64,000 nt of DNA from Bryum argenteum (taxonomy: Eukaryota > Streptophyta > Bryopsida > Bryales > Bryaceae), in assembly GCA_037043015.1 (NCBI GenBank), contig CM073327.1, positions 7,422,727-7,486,726 on the forward strand, read 5' to 3'. Shown here in pieces: positions 54,768 to 64,000 of this stretch. Numbering within the stretch: position 1 is the stretch's first letter; each line of letters opens with the position of its first letter. A program made the translations under genes and the position numbers. The notes below the pieces were generated by a model. The model made no database searches. It had not been told where the DNA came from and was given only the letters and a program-made list of their open reading frames with translations.

Positions 54768-57700
54768 TCACGGATGCAATGGATTCGATAAATGTAAACT
54801 GCACCCAATAATGTAGGCCACAGTGGTAAACATACACAACCAGAGTAACTTATTGCCATCTGGTTTCTCCTCAACCTCAGCCTTACTCGTCGTCGTCTCA
54901 CTGCTTTCTGCCTCCGACGTTGTTTCAAATAAGAACTCCTGGTCAGATTTGTTGTTATGATGATCGGGACGTGACGAGGAGCTTCGTTGTTTCCAGCCGC
55001 TTGGGATCGCATGCGAGTCTGCACCGTCTTCGTGAGCTCCAGAGCCTGATCTCCTTATTAAGCTCTCCAACTCCCTGTACACATCACCACTCTCCTCGCC
55101 ACTCCTTGGCAATCGCACATCTCCATTGTCACCAAAGCCCCTGGCCACATCTCCGTTGTCGCCAAAGCCCCTGGCCACATCTCCATTGTCACCAAAGCCC
55201 CTGGCCACATCTCCATTGTCACCAAAGCCCCTGGCCACATCTCCATTGTCATCAAAGCCCCTGGCCACATCTCCATTGTCATCAAAGCCCCTGGCCACAT
55301 CTCCATTGTCCCCAAAGCCCCTGGAAAACGCAAAACTCTCTTCGGTGGCACCATCCCTCCCCAACGCAGCTCCATTGCCATGCCTTGAAGTGGCAGCAGC
55401 AGCAGCTCCGTTGCTATGCCTAGAAGCGGCAGCAGCAGCTCCATTGCCATGCTTTGAATCATGGATCTTTTGCCTTGAAGCAGCAGGAGCTCCATTGCTG
55501 TGCCTTGAAGTAGCAGCACCATTTGTGCTTCTGACGTTGCCGTTCTTTGATGCACTGGACGTCGAGGCATTCGAGACTTCCACGCTTGAGTCCTCTCTTG
55601 GGATTGAGACGATTGGGATTTCTGATTCGCCATCCTCATCGGTCGTAGTCGTCACGCCTTTGCGCTTGGCTTCCTCCATGAGGCTTGCTTCTACTGCCTC
55701 CCCCAGACTCACTCCAATGTCCTCCGCACTCTCGGCACCGGAATCCCCGTACACTTTGATGTAGGGCGAGGAAGAGCCTTCCTTCTCGTCAGCGCCCTCT
55801 TCTTCTTCGTCTACGTAGGATTTGTACGTCAGTGCTATTCGTACCCTGCCTGGCACCTTCTTCGGCCCAAACAGTCCATCTCGCTTCAGATTCACCCACA
55901 TTGTACGAGGAACGCAATCCTGAAGTTACCATGTCCCACAAAACAGTCAGTGCTATAACTCCATACACAAAACATTGGTAAACCTCAAGTGCCCGACCTT
56001 GAATAGAAAACACACATACAAGCAACCTGAACGCGGAGGATTTCTATGTGAACCGACGCCATCAAGTTGCACCATCTTTTCACTCCCTATAATCCTCAAA
56101 ATGAGTAATCCACGGTAGCTTAACCTTAACGAATTCCACAGAGTTCTTACTCAAGCTTAATGAATCTTTGAAGACAGTTGGCATCTTCAGCATGTACTTG
56201 GCACAGGGAGTCACAGTGATCGTTGAGTTGGGTGAAGCTCACTAACCTGAAGCTCGGCAAGGTTGATTTGACAGTAGCCGATGTTGGGGTTGAGAGTCAT
56301 GGTGCTGTCCCGAATACGAAGCATGAGCCGCTGTCGTCGGGGGTCCTCGACGAGCAGCAAGAAGTCCTGATTCCAGACGGGGTCCTTGTGACCAGACGGA
56401 TGCGACGTTTCCTTATTCCGTTTGCTCTCCAGAACCTGGTCTCCCAAAGAGAGAATACAGTAGGGGTTGCTCCAACCAGTGAAGCCACGGATTGGCAAGT
56501 CCCAAGCATCGCAGATGGTGACGGACAGCTCCCCGACGAAGGCTTCACTCGGGTCGTCCTGCGGAACCGTGGGCTCCGTGGACGCTGTTTTGAGCAGATC
56601 AAGCACACCGGATGCGATGGACTCGTCCATGGCGCCCGACTCCACCGACGCTTCCATGGCCTCCATGGAGTCCATCACGTTCTGACCCTGCGGCAGGAAG
56701 TCGAAGGTGATGTGCCGAGGAAGCACCAGCAGACGGGGCAAGTCCACTGTCAACAGCTTCGACAGAAAGTTGTTCAGAAATGGGATGGAGAACAGGTTCA
56801 CCACTCTGAAGGGCGCCAACACTAATTTGATCGTCGGCAAGCGCACAAAGGCCAACGATAGTGTCCCCACGTAGGGCTTCACTGGAGCCAATCGCAGTTT
56901 CACCCATAGCTCTGCGTCCACATCCAGGTCGTAAACTCCCACCGGAATCACCGTCTCCAATCCTGCACGCCCCAGCTTCAAATTCAGCAAGCACCTCGCA
57001 CCGCCCGCGTATCGCAATCCGAAGTGATACTGCAAGTCATTTGCTCGCCTGCCAACAAATCCACCAACAAGTCAAGCTCTACTTTGCATCGAACATCAAT
57101 CAAACAGCCGCTTCTGCTAACTAACGCCCGGGAAGAGCTTTCATTGAAAAGCTGTCCGACTCCGAAAAGGTAAACTACAAAACGATGATTTGATGTCAAG
57201 TGATGAATTGATGGATTGATGATTGATAGATTGTGGCTCACCGAGAGGCGCGCCGCTGCACAGTGCGCACAATGATGGGCTCGTAATCCAAGTTCAGCTC
57301 CACGATTTTCACGCTCTTCACCCAATTCGGCTTTCCGAGGTTATCAATGGCCGGTTGCAGGAGCTGAATCAACCATCCTTGCAAGCTCCGTCGGTACACT
57401 TTCCATACTTTGTGAATCACCATGTTCACCCATTCCACAGACTCCTTCTGACCTTGATTGGACCCCATCTCCGGCATGGTTGCAGTGCCGCGCTCTGCCG
57501 AGCTTTCCCTAAAGTAACGCTCTTCCAAACACCACACCCGCGCCAAAACCCCCGCAAACAGGAACGCAAAAACGGCTCCGATCAATGCAAACAAAAAATC
57601 CCGAAGTGGACCAGCTCCTGGCAGGATGCGCGGCAAAGCTTGCGCTTGCGCCACAGTACATCTCTCGCTCCTCCTCCTATAATCTCCTATACTCAAATCC

Positions 57701-57882
57701 ACTCCTCTACTCAAATCGACTACTCTACTGCACAAATCTGGCGCAAATAAATACGGCGGTCTTAATCTACTCTGCAGCTTCCGCGGCAGAACTCTCTCGC
57801 CATGACAACACCTCAATCTCCTCTCAAAATGCGTACACGGTATTGCCACTAACGACGGCGACAACTGGTATACTTGCGCCAT
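54768..57882 (-). CDS. SMP-C2 lipid-transfer protein of the NTMC2T5 type, 3 exons
   Basis: Exons 57882-57242, 57048-56247 and 55919-54768 give about 864 aa. N-terminal 95 residues: Arg/Ser-rich, plastid-transit-like. A membrane segment follows (DFLFALIGAVFAFLFAGVLA). The SMP domain starts at SVEWVNMVIHKVWKVYRRSL and runs through ANDLQYHFGLRYAGGARCLL to LTVDLPRLLVLP. A C2 domain follows (ELSVTICDAWDLPI, SNPYCILSLGD, PVWNQDFLLLVEDP), ending in RIALTYKSYVDEEEE. This order matches what I remember of Arabidopsis NTMC2T5 (At1g50260/At3g19830). SMP domains carry lipids between membranes at contact sites. Unusual here: about 300 extra residues with a 10-residue repeat (GFGDNGDVAR, seven copies) and a second hydrophobic segment near the C-terminus (LLWLCMFTTVAYIIGCSLHL). 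The calcium-binding Asp set of the C2 is incomplete by eye. Confidence 0.85.
55111..55324 (-). repeat. 30-bp in-frame minisatellite coding a decapeptide repeat
   Basis: Seven tandem units of 30 bp (plus-strand phrase CTGGCCACATCTCCATTGTC), differing by one or two bases, encode G-F-(G/D)-D-N-G-D-V-A-R. The unit length is a multiple of three, so copy number can change without a frameshift. Confidence 0.9.
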
Positions 57883-59781
57883 CGCGAAACCCTCACGAAT
57901 TGCTACTGAATCATTGCAGTAACCTCGTTCTCGACCAAAACCATAAGAATGCCATGGTTAAATTCGTAACTGCCCTAAATTTCAAATGTTAAAGTGGCGC
58001 CGGCCACCAGAAGAATCGTCGACGAATACTAAACTGAGCTTCCAATTGGAGGCAAGAAGTGGGGGAAAACGGTTGAACACAAATTCCGAGCTGAAAGCAC
58101 GAGGGATTGACCGGTACACTCAAAGGATGCATCCATTGATTGCACACCATGATGTTGTAGTGTTGTACACATCGTACTCGCCGCCGAGGTAGGTAATCCT
58201 CATCCCAAATTGATTGCAAGCACGCAATCTCCCGTTCCAAACAGCATCATTCTCTCGTTCAATCCGCCAAACACACATTCCCGAATCCCTTCAAGCCGCA
58301 TCACATCACGGCAGCGCGACGATCCTGCGAATGACCACTCCTGTAGCCCCGAACAATCTTCCTTTTTCCTAGATCTGGCTACCCGCCGGGTAATATTGAC
58401 TTTCAATGCCGAGTCTACGATATTTACCGATTTTTGTTGATTTGAGGGATGGGCATTGTGAAATGTACGGCTGGGGTGGAGTTCTGGTTCTTTGCGGATT
58501 GGAGATTTGGGGTTTGGCGGGGGTGGGAGGGCCCTGGTCCACTGATATGGGGCCCGTGACGCGTGGGCTATATGATGGGGGTCGTGGCGGGGAGTTCATG
58601 TGCCACGTGGGATGGGGAATTTGTACTTGCAAATTGTGAACGTTTGGTCTTTTGGATTGTTTTGTGATTTGCTAAGGTGATGTAAAGTGTTTTGGGTGTA
58701 GATATCCACAAGGCCCCTTGTCATTGGAAGATTCATAGAAAAAATTCTTGTGTGCATATCCATAATGATGGTTGTTTCGAGAAATATATTTTATGTCTTT
58801 TTTGCATGTGCAAGGAAGGGCTATATCACTAGGAGGAATATGAAGAATGTACTTCCTATGTCTCACAATTAGTGTTATTATTTGTTCAAACTTTAAGTTT
58901 GACTCCTATCTAATTTCAGTCTAGAATCAATATATGTGGAAAGTGACATTAATATACATAATATAAGTTTAAACTCTCTAACATACAATATCAGGTAAGA
59001 ATTATTGTAAACTATGTGAATCGCATTTGGAAGTAGGAGGCCTTATAGATTGGGAGATTGTAATATATAAGGGCATTATAAACAGACTTGGCTAAAAGGG
59101 TAAGACTAGCTACATTTAGTCATGTCAAGATCAGATTTATTTCTACACAAACTTGCTTGCTATACGACCAACCATCTTTGGCGGCCCGCCATAGAAACTA
59201 GCTAGATGTAGCAGCCCGCCACAACCATGGCTACTCGTTCAACTCCTACTCAAATCTATTATTTCAAGTAAACTTGACTTTTGGGGGATTTCATGCCGCC
59301 TATTGGAACACCTCAAAATATTTGGACTTTTGGACTTCAAGAACTTCTAAATCTTTGTCATGGTGTCGTAGAAGATAGAATGCAGCGAGGTCATTTAGTG
59401 AGTCCATAGTAAAAGGTTTTGAGTTTAACGGGTTGCTATACTAGGCAATCCCTCCTCCCTTGCTACATTCTGCGAGTCCGTTGGGAATGCCCTAAATACT
59501 CAAAAGAAATTTAACCCGTAAACTAGACAGAGGCCCAATATAGATTGTTTAGTGTTTGGTCAGCTTATGATTTCCTATATTTAGCTCGAACGAAGTTGAA
59601 ACCTTTTAAAATTGTAGATTTTTTTCATTTCACGTTCAAAATGCTTTATACTTTAGGAAATATTTTTAGTCAAAGTTTGAAAACACTATTTGAAATGAGC
59701 CCAAAACTACCCAAAGTACGGTATATGCATAATAATTCTAAAAATATGCCCCAAAGCAATTAGATTCCAAAAACTTCAAAA
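57883..59781. other. Intergenic region upstream of the NTMC2T5 gene
   Basis: 57.9-58.6 kb is GC-richer promoter-like sequence of the minus-strand gene, with G-rich stretches near 58,460-58,570. The remainder is AT-rich with short frames. No gene called. Confidence 0.45.
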
Positions 59782-60532
59782 GTTGAGATTTTTATATATT
59801 TTTTTAGTTTTGTATTTTGTACATGTAGATAAATTTTCAAGGCATGATCTCATTGTTCGGATATTCAATCCACTTATCTTTCACATGTCATTTTTATCGT
59901 CAAAGAACAATCTCTGTAGTTATATTCCAGCGTACCTCCATGTGATCAACCCTTAAATGCGTCGTGTGTTGAAAACTAACAAAATGGATGTCAAGCAACA
60001 ACTTTGAAGGGCCATAGCTTATTCATAGAAAGTCTATTTTGAATGAAATGACTTGGGTTGGGTCTCAAATCAAGTCTAGTTTGTGTGGTAATAACTGCAG
60101 ACCTACATAGTATAATTTGAGTTAATAGAATGCATTTTAGTGAAGGCAACTCTTGTTTTTGAGCTCTCAAACATGGGACATGTTTTATCCATGTAAGCCA
60201 ATTATGTGATCTCAAAAATAGATTTTTATGAATTTTTTGCATAATCATGATTTCAGTATGAAGTTTGACAAATTTTTAGTTATAATTTTTTATTCTAAAA
60301 CTTATGGTATTAGATTTGCAATGATGTTTCTACAATGAAAGAAGTGAAAAGATGGATGATTATTGAGGAGCTATATCACTCTCATCTACCATTGGATTGG
60401 ACTTCATTTTTGGGATGAATTCAAATTAGTGTTTAGTTTTAGTGGTAGAAACCTTGACCCAAACAAAGGTGTTTTGAAGGTAAGTCAAGGCTTTGAGTGC
60501 AATGGGTGTAGCTTTGGACTACTTTTTTTACC

Positions 60533-60583
60533 AAAGTTCTACCAAGTTCTACCAAGTTCTACCAAGTTCTACCAATACTTTCA
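60533..60583. repeat. Short tandem repeat, 10-bp unit AAGTTCTACC, about 4 copies
   Basis: Four nearly perfect head-to-tail copies within the loop of the foldback element. Confidence 0.85.
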
Positions 60584-61002
60584 AAGTAAACCAAAGCATT
60601 TCTATAGGTTTTATAGGTCATATGAGGGTAACAATTGCATAGACATCTTCCTAACTCACCTACAAAGAAGAATCTGAAGAGCCATATATCAAATTTTCTA
60701 CTAAAAGTGGTTTTTTTGACGGCCAAAAACTACTTACCTTTTCCTCAACAAAGGAAATAAAACATCTTCTATAACTTTAAATATTATGATCTCCCAATTG
60801 TTCAAGAATTTGAATAGGAGATTTGATATACATGTACAGAGTATACTAGATCCTACCATTATATACGTGAACATACGTCAATTTTTACCTCACATCAAAT
60901 GTAGTTAATTTTTGGCAATTTTGAGATTTTAGATAGATTTGAGGCTAGTCAACTTTAGGTGTTGAAGTTTTATTACTTTCACTCTAGAGTAATAATATTA
61001 TG

Positions 61003-61260
61003 AAAAAAAAAAAAAAAAAAAGAGAAAGAAAAAAAGAAAAGAAGGAAAAAAAAGAGAGAGAAAAAAAGAAAAAGAAAAAAGAAAAAGAAAAAGAAAAAAG
61101 GAAAGGAAAGAAAAGAACAAGAATAAAAAAAGAAAAAGAAAAGAAAAAAGAAAGAAAAAGAAAAGTAAAGTAAAAGTAACAAAAAGTAAAAGTAAAAGAA
61201 AAGAATAAGAAAAGAATAAGAAAAGACGTAAGTAGAAGAAGAAAAGAAAAGAAAAGTAGT
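61003..61260. repeat. Long purine (A/G) tract, about 255 bp
   Basis: Almost pure A and G on the plus strand (GAAAAAG, AAAGAAAGG words) with occasional T and C toward the right end. The long Phe/Leu/Ser open frames on the opposite strand are a consequence of the CT composition and are not genes. Confidence 0.9.
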
Positions 61261-62367
61261 AAGTAGATGAAATGGTAGACATGGGATACTTTTTCCCCTC
61301 AGGAGGACGGAGACCTTACTAGTTGATCATGAGAAAATATTTGCATAGAGAACTACCCTCCAATACTAAAAATGGCCCCAAACTATCAACTTATAGAGTT
61401 CAAAACTAAAGATCTTGGAATAAATGCATACCATCTCATTATAATATCCTTGATTGATTTTTTTTACAAGAAGTTGATTTTGGACCCAATCCAACATATA
61501 ATGTCGAATTCTATTTATTGTGGAGGGGATATTAATAGTTGCTCAAGAACCATGTGTTAGATAGGTTTCATAAACCCCTATTAGCTCTTTCCAGCCAAAA
61601 AATCACATCTTCAAAAAATGTACCATATTTGAAAATAAATGTAAGTGTTTTAAATCTTAATCGTACAATCTTATAGTAGACTCATGGTAAGTCATGTGAA
61701 CCAAAAAAACTCATTAAAAAAATTTCTTGGCTCAAAAAATAGTCTTGCAATGGCGAAAATTGCCAAAAAATTTACAAAGGAAAAATAGTTAAAAAACATA
61801 CCTTTGGCACTCAAATCCATACATTATCTTAATCTTTTCAAGGTTTCTACCACTAAAACAACACTCTAATAGGAATCTATCCAAAAAAAAAGAAGTTAAA
61901 AACTAACATTTGATGAAGGAGATATAGCTCTTCAATAATCATCCATTTATTTACTTTTCTCATTGTAGAAACATTATAGCAAATCTAATACCAAAAGCAT
62001 TTGGATCAAATAAACTTCAACCAGAAAGTTTTCAAAAATCAATCGAAGATCGTACTCATAAAAAATAATTCATGAGAAGAACCATTTTTGATTTCACATA
62101 ACTAACTTAGGAGTTGTAAAACATGCTTTCCGTTTGATATCTCAAAATCAGAAGTCTCTAAACTAAAGTGCATGCCATGAATTCATACTTAATTGTGTGG
62201 GCTAACAAGTTTTATTACACAAACTAGACTTGATTTGGGACACAACCCGAATGATTTCGTCAAAGACAGAGTCCAGATGAAGAAGTTATGGCTCTTCAAA
62301 GTGTAGAAAAACAACACTGGGGTGACTCATGAAGGCAAGAGGGCCCTCCTCGCCTAGTCACCAATGG

Positions 62368-62505
62368 GATGAGCTGGACGGACACGAAGAAGAAATGGGG
62401 TGAGCTGGACGGACACGTAGGAGAAATGGGATGAGCTGGACGAACACGTAGGAGAGACGAGGTGAGCTGGACGGACACGTAGGAGAAATGGGGTGAGCTG
62501 GACAA
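62368..62505. repeat. 31-bp minisatellite upstream of LTD
   Basis: About 4.5 units of GATGAGCTGGACGGACACGT followed by AGGAGAAATGG, with small differences, ending about 120 bp before the LTD start codon. It abuts the end of the foldback element. Confidence 0.85.
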
Positions 62506-62626
62506 CCACATCATACCATCCCACTTATCCATTCGCAATCCATTCCAAGCCTTTCGGTCGTCTCGCACCTCTCGACAAGCTCAACGATTTGCATTAGCAC
62601 AAAAAATTTGTCATACTTCCCCAGCC

Positions 62627-63860
62627 ATGGCGTTGCTGCAGAGTGCCGCGCTGTCTGTGGCGACAACCTTCGCTTCCGCGGAAGCAAAGGCAACGTCGAG
62701 CACTCTCAGGAGCTCCTTCACGAGCCACGGCGTCGGGAGAATCTCATTCAGTCGCCAGCTCAGAGTGCAGAATGGGAGCCGCGTCTCCGCTTGGTTCAAG
62801 TTCGGCAAGAATGGCGCCGATTCCAAGTCCGCTGGAATCTACGGTAGCCAGAGCCGTGACGAATTCGACAAGGACGACGTCGAACAGGTTCTTTTTCCTT
62901 AAACCCTACCTCGATGGAGTCTCTAGGGTTTCAAACAATCAATTTGCATGCTGGCTTTACTATCTTTCTTTTGAATGCCGTTCTCACATGTACGTACAAT
63001 CTGAAACTGAAATTGCAATTTTGACGCGGATCCTTTTATTAGGTCATGAAATTGCCGGTAGAGTCTTGCAATATTGTTACTGATCATGAGCTTCTTAGGA
63101 AAGGATAATAGCTACTCTTCACTCTTAATTCAATGAAACATTCGAATGTACTTGGTCGTCTTAAATCCATCTTCACGAGATTCTGAGCATGTGTATCTCA
63201 TTTGTCAATTAGGCGCTGTGCATGTTTTTCAGGCAGCGATTAGTTTTCACGAGTGATGTTTTACTATCTTTAGGTTGGCTTGTTTCAGTATTTCAATCAA
63301 TTGAGAATGCTTTTGTTGAATGCATCTAGCATATTCAGAAAATGTATGTGTTAAATTGTATCACTAACAGCTAAGAGAAACTGATAATTTGTAATGAGGT
63401 AATGAATTGCCGGTGTATTCAAGGCAAGATGTTACTGGTAAGAAGAGGATAATGACGTATCATTCTGAGCCTTAGATCAATTATACACATAGATGTACAG
63501 GAACGTCCAATTCCACTAGATGCTAAGCAATTGTTTGTTATAGAGAGTACTGTGTTTCATTTGTGAGTGATTTCTTACGATCTTAGCGTTGGCTTGTGAC
63601 AGTATTTCAACTACATGGGAATGTTGGCAACCGAAGGCACGTATGACAAGATGTATGCCCTACTAGACCAAGGCATTGCTGCAGTCGACATCCTTCTACT
63701 GATGGCAGCTGCAGAGGGAGATCAACCCAAGGTAGAGGAGCTGATCATGGCTGGTGCTGATGGCACAGTGAGGAATGCGGACGGTAAGACTGCAGTAGAC
63801 CTCGCAGCCAACGACGTGATTGAGGAGCTTATTGTGAAGAGCTTGAAGGCAAATGCGTGA
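62627..63860 (+). CDS. LTD: LHCP translocation factor LTD (GDC1), chloroplast ankyrin protein, 2 exons
   Basis: Exons 62627-62887 and 63603-63860 (GT-AG, phase 0) give 172 aa. The first 55 or so residues are Ser/Ala/Arg-rich with few acids, a chloroplast transit peptide. The mature part begins VSAWFKFGKNGADSKSAGIY, includes DEFDKDDVEQYFNYMGMLA and the ankyrin-like helices (DILLLMAAAEGDQPKVEELI, GADGTVRNADGKTAVDLAAN), matching the LTD family over its whole length. Family knowledge: LTD guides light-harvesting chlorophyll proteins arriving through the TIC translocon to the cpSRP pathway in the stroma. This is the clearest sign that the host is photosynthetic. The 715-bp intron contains a duplicated copy of its own 3' end. 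Confidence 0.95.
63040..63650 (+). repeat. Diverged tandem duplication covering the LTD 3' splice site
   Basis: About 63,045-63,330 resembles 63,400-63,650. Paired phrases are GAAATTGCCGGT / GAATTGCCGGT, GAGTGATGTTTTACTATCTT / GAGTGATTTCTTACGATCTT, and TAGGTTGGCTTGTTTCAGTA / TAGCGTTGGCTTGTGACAGT. The upstream copy keeps a CAG acceptor followed by TATTTCAATCAATTGAGAAT, a decayed version of the first codons of exon 2. Confidence 0.65.
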
Positions 63861-64000
63861 TTATCAATAGAGTGCTGTTTTAGATTATTTATTAGACATT
63901 CGGATGGTTCATTGGGCTCCTCCCTGGATAGTTTTGATATCCACAATTTTGCTCCATTGACCATGTATACTACAACTTATCAATCGCTTTCGAACAAATT

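Larger units (their letters stand above)
59782..62300. mobile_element. Foldback-type repeat element with long imperfect inverted arms
   Basis: Sequence near the left side is the diverged inverse of sequence near the right: 59,993-60,170 against 62,160-62,300 (phrase CAAATCAAGTCTAGTTTGTGT), and 60,296-60,465 against 61,840-61,995 (phrases GGTATTAGATTTGCAATGAT and TTTAGTGGTAGAAACCTTGA). Left end CCCTTAAATGCGTCG (59,949) resembles the TTAA MITE ends; no matching right end was found. 61,640-62,300 resembles family B, so family B is likely an internal-deletion derivative. 60,590-60,910 matches the repeat that hosts the large transposon. Confidence 0.65.

Noticed and set aside
55058-55764. Overlapping frames of 193 (-), 212 (+) and 167 (+) codons across the minisatellite
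   Set aside because: A 30-bp repeat keeps every frame open. Only the minus-strand frame continuing from the C2 domain fits the gene structure.
60979-61282. Phe/Leu/Ser-rich frames of 67-94 codons on the minus strand
   Set aside because: Products of the purine/pyrimidine tract with no coding signature.

Overview
This is a stretch of a land-plant nuclear genome. It carries spliced genes with GT-AG introns: a chloroplast LHCP-import factor (LTD), a UDP-xylose synthase, cactin, a CENP-O kinetochore protein, an NTMC2T5-type SMP/C2 lipid-transfer protein, a TPR protein, a RING-CH E3 ligase and two coiled-coil proteins I do not recognise. These lie among AT-rich, repeat-dense intergenic DNA. The species cannot be named from the sequence. 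Low gene density and several intronless genes would suit a non-seed plant, but that is only a guess.

Layout. 1-3.2 kb: no supportable gene. 3.2-3.5 kb: two nested TTAA-flanked MITEs. 3.6-5.2 kb (-): three-exon RING-CH gene. 6,358-23,276: one large DNA transposon of about 16.9 kb, the main discovery here. It has identical 22-bp terminal inverted repeats and a 6-bp target duplication TGTCAA, and sits in a repeat family whose related, unoccupied copy is near 60.6 kb. It encodes two divergent gene units. On the left (-) is a protein of about 1,140 aa, unrecognised as a family, that looks like a ParB-type domain followed by a degenerate N4/N6-methyltransferase-like region. On the right (+) is a DDE-like transposase that I relate to the DUF7869 group. 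Between them lie about 38 copies of a palindrome-like motif (consensus GGTGAGGCACATGCCTCACC) in two arrays with different periods. A 4.8-kb GC-rich LTR-type retroelement with no visible polymerase has inserted into the left array. Both gene units now carry small breaks.

24.8-28.0 kb (+): six-exon coiled-coil gene. 28-34.4 kb: intergenic, with a MITE-in-MITE nest (31.0-32.3 kb). 34.5-36.3 kb (+): two-exon coiled-coil gene. 37.1-39.0 kb (-): cactin. 39.5-40.7 kb: Tc1/mariner transposase fossil cut by a short retroposon. 41.0-42.4 kb: second copies of both MITEs seen at 31-32 kb. 42.4-45.8 kb: AT-rich desert. 45.9-47.2 kb (+): UXS. 48.3-50.2 kb (-): TPR protein, 8 exons. 51.5-54.1 kb (+): CENP-O, 5 exons. 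54.8-57.9 kb (-): NTMC2T5-type protein, 3 exons, with an in-frame 30-bp minisatellite. 59.8-62.3 kb: long foldback element with a purine tract. 62.6-63.9 kb (+): LTD, 2 exons, with a duplicated 3' splice region in its intron.

The host genes form no obvious pathway together. The coherent multi-gene system in the window is the large transposon. Exon boundaries were inferred by eye from reading frame, splice consensus and remembered family features; no searches or alignments were run.
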